From: Streptomyces spirodelae
Lineage (GTDB): Bacteria; Actinomycetota; Actinomycetes; Streptomycetales; Streptomycetaceae
Direction: 5' to 3'
Length of the DNA stretch: 62,983 nucleotides
Assembly (NCBI RefSeq): GCF_017676385.1
Contig: NZ_JAFFZN010000038.1
Coordinates: forward strand, 1 to 62,983
Made by a program: the position numbers and the translations under genes. This document shows positions 45,611 through 54,651 of this stretch, piece by piece. Within the stretch, counting starts at the first letter, position 1. Every line of letters begins with the position of its first letter. The notes under the pieces are model-generated. The model searched no databases. It had not been told where the DNA came from and saw only the letters and a list, made by a program, of their open reading frames with translations.

Positions 45611-48600
45611 CTACTCCACCTCTTGTCTCGGCGACCGACGCGCCGTCGCCTTCTTCTTCGCTGTGCGCGGCGGTTGGTAGATCTCTTCACGGCCGATGAC
45701 GCGCAGCGCCTTGTCTCTCCATGCCGGCACGTCCACGCCGTTTTCGTCGCTCGTCCACATCAGCGTGCCGTTCGGGCCGCCGCCCTCGTCAGCAGGGAGG
45801 ATGCCCTGCTCCGCGTACCACTTCTTCCTTTTCTGCCAGGAAGAGGCGTACCGCGGGTCATGGAGCATGCCGAGGTGTTCCCAGTAAACCGTACGACCGC
45901 TGTAGGTGCTGATGGTGAAGTCGGGACGACGGGGCATGGGATCGCTGTCGTCCCTGCTGTGCAGAGGTTGTTCATATACCCATGCGCCGGGGGCGATGTC
46001 GTCGAGGATGTCCGCAATGATGACTTCGTTCTTGCTGCGGACCGGCACGCCGCCGGCGCTGATGTGCAGCAGCCGGGAGTCGACCCGGACCGACGGGGCC
46101 CCTGCGAGACTGGCGATCTGCCGCGGGGACGGGGGCACCATCAGGTCGGTGAGCCGACGAGCGGTGTCGGAACCAACCGCCCGAGTCAGAAGCAGCAGGT
46201 CCTCCAGTGGGCCCTCGTGGCAGAGGACCACCCGCTCGGTCTGCCGAGTGAGGGCGGTGTAGAGCAGCTCGCGGGATAGGCTCTGCACCGCCTCCGGCAG
46301 CATCAGGATCACAGTGCCGAACTCACTGCCCTGGCTCTTGTGCACGGTGAGCGCCCAGGCCAGCTCCAACGGCGGGTCCTCGTCGCCGCGGTCGTCCCGG
46401 TACGGAAACCACCTGCCGAGCTGGGAGGAGAACTCGACATGAGCCGCGGGCCTGAACTTCATCCGCCCCGACTTGGTCTTCCCGGTGACGACGCCGATCT
46501 CGCCGTTCGCCACATACCTCGGCTCCGACTTCCAGACTCCGGGCACCTCGCCCCTGGCCCGCATGTTGCGCGTGTTGACGACCTTGTCCCCCAGAATGAT
46601 CTGCTCCGCGCCGAGCGGCTTCGGCACCTTCGCACGGTACTGCAGGGACTGCTGGAGAGCCTGACCACGGTGGCGACGCTTGAGGTGCCGGTTGAGCTCG
46701 ACGGTGCCGTGCGCGCGGCCCCGCACCGGGGACAACACCTGCCACTTCTCGCATTTCTCTGGGGCGGAGCGGAAATCCGGGTAGACCCGGGTGCCGACGG
46801 GTTTCTCCATCGCCCCGTACGACTTCGCGAAGCTCAGTCCATTGTCGTCTCCGCTGACCTTGAATTCCTCCTCCAACACGTCATCGAGCACCTGCGCCGC
46901 CGACCGGCCGTTCCAGGCGACGGCGCGCAGATGCTGCAGGGCGTCCCCCCGCCGAAGCCGCGCCCAGACCTCGTCGGCCCCTTCCATGAGCTCGTCACCG
47001 CTGAACCACCGGGCCAGCAGCAGGTCATCCCGGGCTCCCTCCTCCCGGCGCTGCCGTCGCAGGATGGTGAGCTCGGCCCAGCCGGGTGCGACACGTGGCC
47101 ACTGCGCGGGATCGCGCTCCGCTCTCGCCCTGCGCTCCAAATCGACGAAGGGGCGGCCCGAACCAATGGGCGGCAACTGGCGCGGGTCTCCGACCAGGAT
47201 GAGCCGCTGAGGCAAAACCAGCGCGTCCAGCAGCGCCGCGAACATGTCCTCGGTGAGCATGGATGCCTCGTCGACGACGACCGTCCCGTACCGCTGTCTG
47301 GTGCCGGGGTCGCCGGTGAGCAGATAGCGCGCGTTCTGTCCGTCGTAGCGCTGCGATCGGCTCAGGAACTGGGCGAGCGTGTATGCCTCGTGTTCTGCTT
47401 TCTGCTCCAGTTGGACCCGCGCCTTGCCGGTCGGCGCGAGCAGCAGCAAGCCGTCCGCTGTGATCTCGGGCCGTCGGGCCAACGCCCTGACCAGAGTGGT
47501 CTTACCGGTGCCCGCGGGGCCGTTGAGGACAGTGAGCCGCGACTGGTACAGCTCGTGCAGCGCTGCGGCTTTCTCCAAGCGGGCACGCAGTTCAGCCTGT
47601 AGGTCCTCGGCCGTTCCCTGGGGTGTCCCGAGCACGGCGTCGAGTGTGACGTTCAGATCGTCCGGCGCCGCATGCTGCGGGGCGCTGCGCAGTCTGCGTA
47701 CGACAGCACGGATCCATTCCCGGCGTCGAACCGCCGACCGCAGCTTGTATCCGAAGGCTCCGCCGGCGAGTTCGGTCCTGGTCAGCTGAGGCCAGTTCAC
47801 CTCGTGGTCGTCGTCCAGCGATCCGGGGTCCAGTTCGATCCCCTGCATCACCGACACGGTGACATCCAGCGGCCGTACGACGTTCAGCTCGGCGATCCTG
47901 GAGAGGGCGTCATCGACGGTAAGCAGCGTATGGCCCTCATCCTCGGCGTGCCGCAACACAGTGACGAGGGCGGCCTCGACCCGTCTCCGGTCCAAGGATC
48001 CGTCCAGGGGCACGGTCACCGGCAGCGGATAGCGTTCGGCGAGCCCCTGGTCGGGAAAGCAGCCCCGGTCGACGGTTTCGAAGAGGATGGGCTCACCGTC
48101 GTCGACCGTGCAGTTCACCAAGTCATAGGGGTTGTCCAGCAGCTCCTCGTCGGTGAGCTCGATGCCGGTCTTCCGGTCCAGCACCCGATCGAGCTGGTCC
48201 CTGGTCAGATCGAACCGGCTCAGCAGCCGCAGGGCCTGTCGGCGCCCCTCGTCCACGTGTTGCCAGATGCCTCGGCTGGTGCCGGAAACCAGCCGACGGA
48301 ACTCCGCTGGCTCACCTGCGCCTTCGAGCGCCTGCTGCAGCACTGGCCAGGGGTCTTCTCCCTCCGACACCACGGACGCGAGGGCTCGGGCGGTGAAGAC
48401 GGGATGTTCGAAGCCGAGGCGTCCGAGCACCGCCGGCAGCCCGGGTGCCGGTCCACGGCGCCGCCATGCCATGCCCAACTGTCGGTCCAGCCACTGCCTT
48501 GACCGCTCCGCCACCGAGCAGCCGAGCTCGCTGGCGGCCTGGGCAGCACGTTTCAGCTCCAGTAGGGCGGCTACCGCCACATCGGGCGACACGTGCTCGG

Positions 48601-49408
48601 TGGCGTAGGAGAACTCCTTGTTTCTCTCGGGAGCCACGGCTAGCGCAACGCTCACATCCCGGCCTTGTGCGGCGAGCCTCTCGAGCTCCTGGACGGGCAG
48701 CAGAATCCCACCGGTGCCGTCCGGTCTGAGAGTGTGCCGGATGATCGTCTCCCACATGTGGTTGGGAAAGGCGGTTCTGTCCGACCCGTTCCACTGACCT
48801 GGCAGCGTCAGTGAGTCGACACATGCAGCACCCACCAGCATCCGCCGCGGCTGGGCCTCGAAGGGTGAGTGCTTCAGATAGAAGAACACCAAGGACTGCT
48901 CGGAGCGCACATTTTCGAAGAAGGCATCGATGACCGCCCGTTGGTTGTCCCCGTGCAGCAGCCAGTTCGGCCGGAAACCGAGCTTGCCAACGGCGAAGTC
49001 CTCCGCTCCCGCGGAGAAGCCGAGGATGCGCTGTTCCTCCGCCACCTCGACCGCGTTCTCCCGGTTGAGCCAGTAGAACGGAATGCCGTGAACGGAGAAC
49101 GGAGAAACGTCCACCAGCGTGTCCGACACCGCTCTGAGGGCGTCCGTATGGCCGTACGGATGCCTCCGCATCAAGACGTGCCGACGTGGGCTGAGGAAAC
49201 CACCGCGCTCGGCAAGGCAAGCTGGCTCCGCGCCCAGTGCCTCGAACCGCTCGCCCGCATGCGCTGCTTCGAGAGTGTCGTCGCGGTCCTCGCCGACCTT
49301 CTTGAGCAGGATGCAGGAGCTGTTGCCCAGCGGGTCCTCGCACACCGTGCCACCCCACCCGCTGTCGTGCCAGGGCACCCGTACCGACAGATGTTGCACA
49401 TACGCCAT
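45611..49408 (-). CDS. RecD-like helicase with C-terminal PD-(D/E)xK-like domain
   Basis: 1265-residue protein. Residues 1-600 are uncharacterised and include a possible OLD-like opening and HEAT-like helices. A superfamily 1 helicase core follows: motif I LNGPAGTGKTTL (about 627), motif II VVVDEASML (about 709), motif III GDPRQLPPIGSG, the UvrD_C_2 block WALTVHKSQGSEF and motif VI YTALTRQTER. The C-terminus (about 1120-1265) looks like a PD-(D/E)xK nuclease: SKNEVIIADIL, RRPDFTI and VYWEHLGML. GGGGGGAG precedes the ATG. It is the first gene of cassette A. A DNA-processing defence role is inferred from domain mix and context. Confidence 0.82.
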   Translation of the reverse strand: MAYVQHLSVRVPWHDSGWGGTVCEDPLGNSSCILLKKVGEDRDDTLEAAHAGERFEALGAEPACLAERGGFLSPRRHVLMRRHPYGHTDALRAVSDTLVDVSPFSVHGIPFYWLNRENAVEVAEEQRILGFSAGAEDFAVGKLGFRPNWLLHGDNQRAVIDAFFENVRSEQSLVFFYLKHSPFEAQPRRMLVGAACVDSLTLPGQWNGSDRTAFPNHMWETIIRHTLRPDGTGGILLPVQELERLAAQGRDVSVALAVAPERNKEFSYATEHVSPDVAVAALLELKRAAQAASELGCSVAERSRQWLDRQLGMAWRRRGPAPGLPAVLGRLGFEHPVFTARALASVVSEGEDPWPVLQQALEGAGEPAEFRRLVSGTSRGIWQHVDEGRRQALRLLSRFDLTRDQLDRVLDRKTGIELTDEELLDNPYDLVNCTVDDGEPILFETVDRGCFPDQGLAERYPLPVTVPLDGSLDRRRVEAALVTVLRHAEDEGHTLLTVDDALSRIAELNVVRPLDVTVSVMQGIELDPGSLDDDHEVNWPQLTRTELAGGAFGYKLRSAVRRREWIRAVVRRLRSAPQHAAPDDLNVTLDAVLGTPQGTAEDLQAELRARLEKAAALHELYQSRLTVLNGPAGTGKTTLVRALARRPEITADGLLLLAPTGKARVQLEQKAEHEAYTLAQFLSRSQRYDGQNARYLLTGDPGTRQRYGTVVVDEASMLTEDMFAALLDALVLPQRLILVGDPRQLPPIGSGRPFVDLERRARAERDPAQWPRVAPGWAELTILRRQRREEGARDDLLLARWFSGDELMEGADEVWARLRRGDALQHLRAVAWNGRSAAQVLDDVLEEEFKVSGDDNGLSFAKSYGAMEKPVGTRVYPDFRSAPEKCEKWQVLSPVRGRAHGTVELNRHLKRRHRGQALQQSLQYRAKVPKPLGAEQIILGDKVVNTRNMRARGEVPGVWKSEPRYVANGEIGVVTGKTKSGRMKFRPAAHVEFSSQLGRWFPYRDDRGDEDPPLELAWALTVHKSQGSEFGTVILMLPEAVQSLSRELLYTALTRQTERVVLCHEGPLEDLLLLTRAVGSDTARRLTDLMVPPSPRQIASLAGAPSVRVDSRLLHISAGGVPVRSKNEVIIADILDDIAPGAWVYEQPLHSRDDSDPMPRRPDFTISTYSGRTVYWEHLGMLHDPRYASSWQKRKKWYAEQGILPADEGGGPNGTLMWTSDENGVDVPAWRDKALRVIGREEIYQPPRTAKKKATARRSPRQEVE

Positions 49409-50207
49409 GCTCAGGCTCCCCCCAGGATGGTCTACAGCCCAGCCAGACTAGTCTCGTGCACCGACACCGCCGCCCAAGTCCAGATGCACCAGGTCCTCGT
49501 GCGCTGAGGCGGCAGATAGTGTCGGCCTATCGGGACCGTCCCGTCTTCGGTCCAACCCACCTCGCCTCACTCCTCACACTCGCACCCCACACCAAATACT
49601 CCACGGCTGCATCGCCGAGAGCGCTCCTGTGACGCACCCCAGCGCGTCCCCTCCGCAGCACAACGCGCACTTCAGGTGCGCTTGCGTCCATCTCCGCTGG
49701 TCAGCGTGGATGCACCCGAAGTAGGCGCCCCGCAGCACACCTGGGAGTGAATGCGCATCAGCCGTACGGTACGTCCAACCGCTCGCAGGCGAACTGCGCG
49801 GCATGCTGCCGCAGCCTGGAGTTGGGCTCGTGCGTAGGTGGCGGCGCTGATACCGGCTCGTACGGCTGCCATGTGGAGCGGCTGCCTGGGCAGTGTCCCC
49901 TACAGCTCATCGACTGGCGCACCGATGCGCCTCTGGTTGACCAGCCGGAAGACGCCACTCCCCCACTGTGCGCGCGGCAGCTACTCGACGGAGCCGGCCA
50001 GCCGCCGGAAAAGGTGTGGCCGGCCTACAGGTGCGGATGAACAAATGGCGGCCCGGCATCCCGGCGCAGGTCGGCTACCCATGGCGAGACCTTGCCTGCC
50101 ACGCTTGCCGATTCCGCCGCCTCGACTTCGCGCACCGGGCATGATTTCCGCCATGGGGCGGCAGCGGGTGGGGCGGGGCAAGAAGGGCCGAGGCCGGGTG
50201 CCGGGAA
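49409..50207. other. Gene-poor gap in cassette A
   Basis: About 800 bp between the helicase start and a small membrane protein. Several frames are open, one ending ERLPGQCPLQLIDWR, but none has a ribosome site and a protein-like composition together. It should contain the promoter of the helicase gene. It may also hold decayed coding sequence. Confidence 0.4.
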
Positions 50208-50378
50208 TCACCTGCGGCGGCCGTGTACGGCGCGGAGCACATCGGCGACGGCCCTCAGGACCGTGGCGCGGTCGCGCGAGGTGGTGCCCTTCATGGCCAT
50301 GCCGACGATCAGTACGGTCATGGTGGCCACGATCAGCAGGGCGGCCACGGGTACGAGGGCCCAGGCGGTGACGTCCAC
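50208..50378 (-). CDS. Small membrane protein, 56 residues
   Basis: 56 residues: a short N-terminus (VDVTAWALVP), one strong membrane helix (VAALLIVATMTVLIVGMAM) and a basic helical tail (SRDRATVLRAVADVLRAVHGRRR). The GTG is well supported by GGAGGGAGGAACTGCC. It is divergent from the NACHT gene, with 205 bp between starts. Small membrane proteins beside NTPase sensors can be effectors or anchors, but nothing here proves a link. Confidence 0.6.
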   Translation of the reverse strand: MDVTAWALVPVAALLIVATMTVLIVGMAMKGTTSRDRATVLRAVADVLRAVHGRRR

Positions 50379-50583
50379 GGCAGTTCCTCCCTCCGTGCCG
50401 CCACGTGTCGAGCGGCACGAGAGCCATATCACCCGCCGGCCCCACCCTGGGTGAAGGCATGCTGGATCCGATGGACAGCGATGCTGAATGCCCAGGCCGG
50501 GCAGGTGGCCAGGCCCTGCGCGAGTGGATGCGGCGGATGCGCTGGACTCGGGACGACGAGCAGGGTGATTCGGGGAGGCACAG

Positions 50584-53400
50584 GTGGGCGGCGGCACGGC
50601 GAACCTGAGTGCGGGGCGGCAGGTCCTGCGCGACAAGCTGCGAGAGTTGGAGGCCAAGGCCCTGCAAGGCAGAAGCCGCACAGAAGCGATCGCCAGAGCC
50701 AACGACCTGCTGCGGCAGGCCGGGTTTCCGCCGCTCTCGCCCACCCGGGTCGGAGGATGGTTCGAAAAGGGCAGCCCGGCCAAGGACTTCGAGGTGCTGT
50801 GGGCGCTGATCCGGGTGCTTCTGGAGTGGTCCGGGCAACCGCCCACCGACGCACTCAGCGGCCCCGACCGCGCGCGGGCCGCAATCAGGTGGACGAACGC
50901 CAGGGAGTTGTGGAGGACCCGGTGGGAGCAGGCCAAGGCCCTCCGGCCTGCTCCCACCACGCTGTCCCCGGCAGACGCGTTACCTGTCGACGCATACCTG
51001 GGGGCGGTGCGGAACTTCGCCACCCAGCACCCCTACCCAATGAGTCCGGGTAGCCCGTACGGCGCAGGCGACACGCCCGTGCCCGCTCTGGCGGATGTCT
51101 ACGTACGCCGGCAGACCCGCCCTCTGCCACCGGACGCACTGGACGGCCAAGAAGCTCCACCTCGGATCCGGACCACAGGAGCGGGCCCCGCGGTGCCTGC
51201 CGGTGAGATCTTCCGGGCGGACAGCACCCTGTGCGTACTCTTGGCCGGGCCAGGAGGAGGCAAGACCACCCTGTTCCGCGCCCACCTGGCCGACTCTGCC
51301 GAGCGCTGGCTGAACCGGTCGGCCGGCAAGGCCGACGCAACGATCCCGGTCCTGGTCAACGCCCGTGACCTCACCGGCTCGTACCCCCTGCCGGTCGCTT
51401 TGGCCAAAACCGCAACCTCCCAGCTCAAGAGATTCGGGCTGCTGGACGAGCTGTCGGCCGAGTTCTTCCGGCACCGGCCCCTTCCGGGCGTGTCCTGGCT
51501 GGTGCTGGTCGACGGCCTCGACGAGATCCCGGACACCGGCATCCGCGGCACCGTCCTGCGGATGCTGGCCGCTGCCGCCGCGGCCGGCCACAGCCCGTAC
51601 CGGTTCGTCGTGGCCACCCGCCTGCTGCCCGCGAAGGAACTCGAACCGCCGGCTCCACAGACATCGCGCTTCGAGCTCCAGCCCTTCTCCCGCAGCGACC
51701 AACTCGCCTACGCTGCACGGTACTTCCGCTCCCTGGACGACCCCGGCCGCCACGCCCGAACGTTCATGGCCGGGCTCCAGCGCTCCCGCCTGGACGACAT
51801 GGCACGCACCCCGCTGATGGCCTCCATGCTGTGCCGGCTCCACGCGGCCGCTCCCACCCGCCCCCTGCCCGACGGACGCACCAGCGCCTACCGGTCCTTC
51901 GTCGAGCTGATCTACGAGCAGAACGCCCACAAGAACATCAGGGACACCCACGACGAGGCCATCCGGCGCCTGAAGGACCGGCACCAGATCCCCAGGCACA
52001 ACCAGGCTGCCGAGAAGGCCGCGCAACGCGTGCGCGACCACCTGCCAGAACTGATCGACCACCTCGCCCACGAGAGGATCGGCGGCAACTCCGCCCCTGC
52101 CGTCCAGGTCCTGGCATCGCACCTGCACGTCAACCGCCCGGACAAGGTGAACCAGCAGCTCTGGAACTCTTTCCTGGGTGACCTCCTGCGCCCCACCGGC
52201 CTGCTGGTCCAGCACATGGACGACTTCGACTTCCTCCACCAGACCCTCCTGGAGTACCACGCGGCCCGCCACGCCACCCGTGACGCGAAAGCCCGTGCCC
52301 ATGTGCTCCAGGCCGTCTTCCCGGAGTCACCCCCCGGCCACAACTGGAAGCCGCCGGAGCTCGACCCTTCTTATCTGGGGTTCCTCCTCGACGGACTTCT
52401 CGGGCCTCAGGACCGCATCGCCGACGCAACCGCCCGACGTCTGGAGGACGTCGCCGCTCGTGGTGGCGAAGGTGCCTGCACGTTCCTCACCACCCAGGTG
52501 CGGCTGAGAACCGCCCTCCCTCCCGACCCCACCGCCGCTCAACTGATCCGCTTCGCGGAAGATCCCTCCCTGAGCGCTGTGTTGGAGGCGCAATACGGCA
52601 ACGTCCGGTTCTCTTCTCCCCGTATGGACGCGGCTTGGGCCCTGGCCCAACTGGATGGGTACCGGGAGGACGGCGCGGCCCGCCTCACCCGCCTCGCCGA
52701 CGACACCGCCCTGGAGGACACCACCCGGGTCAAGGCAGCCTGGGCTCTGGCCCAGGTGGACGGGTACCGGGAGGACGGTGCGACTCGCCTCACCCGCCTC
52801 GCCGACGACACCGCCTGGGAAGTGTTTCACCGCATCGAGGCCGCGAAGGCCCTGGCAGGGATCGACGGGTGCCAGGACGACGCGGTCATGCGGCTCTCTG
52901 ACTTCGCGGACGACTGCGCCCTGGGCATCTCCAGCCGTTCGAGGGCAGCCCGCATCCTGACTTGGGTGGAAGGACATAGCCACGAAGGCGCTGCCAGGCT
53001 CGTCGCATTCGCCGACGACCTCACTCTGGAGGACAGCGACCGCCTGGAGGCGGCCTGGGCCCTGGTCGAAACCGATGGGTACCAGGACATCGGCAATACG
53101 CAGCTCCTCCGCTTGGCCGATAGCCTGGACCCGTTGACCCGCATCCGGGCTGCCAGTGCCCTGGCGGAGGCGGATGAGTACCGCGACGAAGCCGCCGCCC
53201 GACTCAGCCGCCTCGCTGACAACCGGGCTTTGTACGGGTTCCTCCGCGTGGACGCGGCTGAGGCCCTGGCCCGGGTGGACGGGTACCGGGACAGCGGCAT
53301 CGCACGGCTCCTCGCATTCGCTGAGGACCCTGAGGTCGACCTCGACCAGCTCGAGCGCGTGGAATTGGCCATGCTCCTGGAGGAATTGGAAGTCGAGTGA
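50584..53400 (+). CDS. NACHT-domain STAND NTPase with C-terminal helical repeats
   Basis: 938-residue NLR-like protein. Residues 1-115 form an all-helical N-terminal domain (LSPTRVGGWFEKGSPAKDFEVLWALIRVLLEWSG) of the type found on other Streptomyces NTPases. The NACHT domain has Walker A LLAGPGGGKTTL (about 220) and Walker B WLVLVDGLDEIPD (about 305-317), plus the helical LHQTLLEYHAARH region. From residue 681 seven 33-35-residue HEAT-like repeats run nearly to the end. GTG follows GGGGAGG by five bases. Bacterial NACHT proteins are established phage-defence sensors; no dedicated effector domain is recognised here. Confidence 0.85.
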   Translation: MGGGTANLSAGRQVLRDKLRELEAKALQGRSRTEAIARANDLLRQAGFPPLSPTRVGGWFEKGSPAKDFEVLWALIRVLLEWSGQPPTDALSGPDRARAAIRWTNARELWRTRWEQAKALRPAPTTLSPADALPVDAYLGAVRNFATQHPYPMSPGSPYGAGDTPVPALADVYVRRQTRPLPPDALDGQEAPPRIRTTGAGPAVPAGEIFRADSTLCVLLAGPGGGKTTLFRAHLADSAERWLNRSAGKADATIPVLVNARDLTGSYPLPVALAKTATSQLKRFGLLDELSAEFFRHRPLPGVSWLVLVDGLDEIPDTGIRGTVLRMLAAAAAAGHSPYRFVVATRLLPAKELEPPAPQTSRFELQPFSRSDQLAYAARYFRSLDDPGRHARTFMAGLQRSRLDDMARTPLMASMLCRLHAAAPTRPLPDGRTSAYRSFVELIYEQNAHKNIRDTHDEAIRRLKDRHQIPRHNQAAEKAAQRVRDHLPELIDHLAHERIGGNSAPAVQVLASHLHVNRPDKVNQQLWNSFLGDLLRPTGLLVQHMDDFDFLHQTLLEYHAARHATRDAKARAHVLQAVFPESPPGHNWKPPELDPSYLGFLLDGLLGPQDRIADATARRLEDVAARGGEGACTFLTTQVRLRTALPPDPTAAQLIRFAEDPSLSAVLEAQYGNVRFSSPRMDAAWALAQLDGYREDGAARLTRLADDTALEDTTRVKAAWALAQVDGYREDGATRLTRLADDTAWEVFHRIEAAKALAGIDGCQDDAVMRLSDFADDCALGISSRSRAARILTWVEGHSHEGAARLVAFADDLTLEDSDRLEAAWALVETDGYQDIGNTQLLRLADSLDPLTRIRAASALAEADEYRDEAAARLSRLADNRALYGFLRVDAAEALARVDGYRDSGIARLLAFAEDPEVDLDQLERVELAMLLEELEVE
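52624..53349 (+). repeat. Seven tandem coding repeats (about 105 bp each)
   Basis: Units begin at 52624, 52729, 52834, 52939, 53044, 53143 and 53248. The consensus is AAxALAxxDGYxxDGxxRL with LADD following. Units 1 and 2 are nearly identical at DNA level, which points to recent tandem duplication; the others have diverged. One unit is 33 and one 34 residues. Confidence 0.85.
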
Positions 53401-53646
53401 AGGCCCAGAAGTGAACTCAATCGCCCACGGGCTACTGGCGCGGAGGAGCTGATCGCTCTTGGGCAGGTCGGCCCCACGGGCCCGTCCAGAGGGTCCCTGA
53501 ACAGTCACGGCAGTGTGACGGTGGGGACTGTCGATAAGGAGCACTTGACCCACGCCGGGACTCACCACCGGCACGTGCCATCTGTGCAGGGCTCCGTACC
53601 GTCCGATACCTCCCTCATGCGAGCACAGGACGGAATTGACGCACGG
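53401..53646. other. Right end of cassette A
   Basis: 246 bp without a gene. A stretch beginning AGGAGCACTTGAC (53538) lies 106 bp (measured from GCACTTGAC at 53541) before attachment copy 2 and recurs 105 bp before copy 3, so it marks a shared cassette end. Confidence 0.55.
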
Positions 53647-53722
53647 CTGGGGGTCAAGGGGTCGTGGGTTCAAATCCCGCCGTCCCGACTGCGAAGATCG
53701 CAGATCGGAGGCCGTTCCAGCG
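53647..53722. repeat. Attachment-like repeat, copy 2
   Basis: It matches copy 1 over 76 bp with a single change (A to G at 53710). Only the tRNA 3' half is present, so no functional tRNA results. To the right, the sequence leaves the tRNA terminator at its loop and joins directly to an IS3-like remnant. Confidence 0.85.
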
Positions 53723-54020
53723 GGGCCGATGCACGGGGAGTCAGATCCGTCATGGAAGGAGAGCTGACGACGGCCGAGCGTGAAGAGCCGTCTTTACTGC
53801 GGAGATTCCCGCCGGGCAGGGCGAAGCGGTTGAGGTGCCGCGAAAGGGCACCGGTCTGCTTCGCGAAGGCGAGCGGCGACGAGTGCGGTGTACGCGTTCA
53901 TCGAGGCGGAGAAGACCACTGCATCGCTCTCGTGCGTCCACTACTGACAGGGGCCTGCTTCCCCCTTGAACACCTGGCGGGCCGAGAAGACCCGGCGGAC
54001 CACGCAGGCCAGGCGGGCCG
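53723..54020 (+). pseudogene. IS3-family transposase remnant, left copy
   Basis: A decayed OrfA end (APVCFAKASGD, compare FAKESNR-type ends) runs into the start of OrfB (VYAFIEAEKTT, the usual opening of actinobacterial IS3 OrfB), which breaks off after TTASLSCVHY. The OrfB ATG has mutated to ACG. The segment is homologous to 62341-62660. Nothing functional remains. Confidence 0.6.
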
Positions 54021-54354
54021 GCGGAGCAGCCGTTGACCAGTTCGGCCACGAGGTGGCGCAGGGCGGTAAGAGAGCCACCTGCTGGACCGCCATGTCGGTG
54101 TCCGGGTGCGGGAAGGCCGTGCGGCAGTGAGCCTTCTCCAACCTGACGTTGAGGGAGTGGGCCGGGAGTTCCTTCTCGTTCTGCATGGCCCACCGGTAGA
54201 GGTCGGCCAGTTCCTCGAACCGCTGTGTACCCGGTCGCCGAGCCCACGGCCACGCGCCGCTGACATGATGATTCCCCGCCCAATTCTGCAGCTTTTTCTT
54301 ATACTTGGCGACACGTTTGGTGCGCGGCCCGTGGCCGCGGAAGGGGGCACCGCT
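54021..54354. other. Gap before the Trypco2 gene
   Basis: 334 bp with no plus-strand gene. A minus-strand frame reading LADLYRWAMQNEKELPAHSLNVRLEKAH looks protein-like but lacks a credible start and continues antisense into the Trypco2 gene; it may be a remnant. The promoter of the Trypco2/protease operon should be here; the AT-rich TTTTTCTTATACTTGG at 54291-54306 is the best candidate area. Confidence 0.4.
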
Positions 54355-54651
54355 GTGATCGAGCTGTCCGAGATGATCCGGAACCTGCGCCGCGAACTGG
54401 AGACGGCCATCGCCGCCGCGCCGACGCAGGGACTGCAATTGGAAGTGGGCCCCGTCGAACTGGAGCTCTCGGTGGGCCTGCGGAAGGAGGCCGGAGCGAA
54501 CGGTAAGGTCACCTTCTGGGTCGTCGAACTCGGGGGTGAGGGCCGGGCGGCCCACGAATCCACCCAGGTGGTGCGACTGACCCTGCAGCCGAAGATGGTC
54601 GCCACCGGCCGGGCTCCACATGTCTCCGGACGGGGAAGGCCCGGTGAGTGA
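54355..54651 (+). CDS. Trypco2 (trypsin-co-occurring) domain protein
   Basis: 98-residue protein. Almost all of it matches the trypsin-co-occurring domain 2 pattern: an N-terminal helix (ELSEMIRNLRRELETAIAAAP), then a small beta unit LQLEVGPVELELSVGLRKEAG, VTFWVVELGG and QVVRLTLQPK. The family is known only from genomic neighbourhoods with trypsin-like proteases and NTPases in predicted conflict systems. GTG is set by AAGGGGG seven bases upstream. Its TGA overlaps the protease-NTPase GTG, so the two are translationally coupled and probably work as a complex. Confidence 0.85.
   Translation: MIELSEMIRNLRRELETAIAAAPTQGLQLEVGPVELELSVGLRKEAGANGKVTFWVVELGGEGRAAHESTQVVRLTLQPKMVATGRAPHVSGRGRPGE

Noticed and set aside
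49747..50040. 97-residue plus-strand frame in the cassette A gap
   Set aside because: It has no ribosome site and uneven composition; one part looks protein-like but too short to name. It is treated as possible remnant only.
50459..50608. 49-residue frame just before and overlapping the NACHT start
   Set aside because: It has GGTGAAGGC upstream and could be a leader, but its sequence is dominated by Arg/Trp typical of shifted frames; it was not called.
53941..54621. 226-residue minus-strand frame opposite the Trypco2 gene
   Set aside because: Over half is antisense to Trypco2, whose family match, ribosome site and coupling to the protease gene are convincing.
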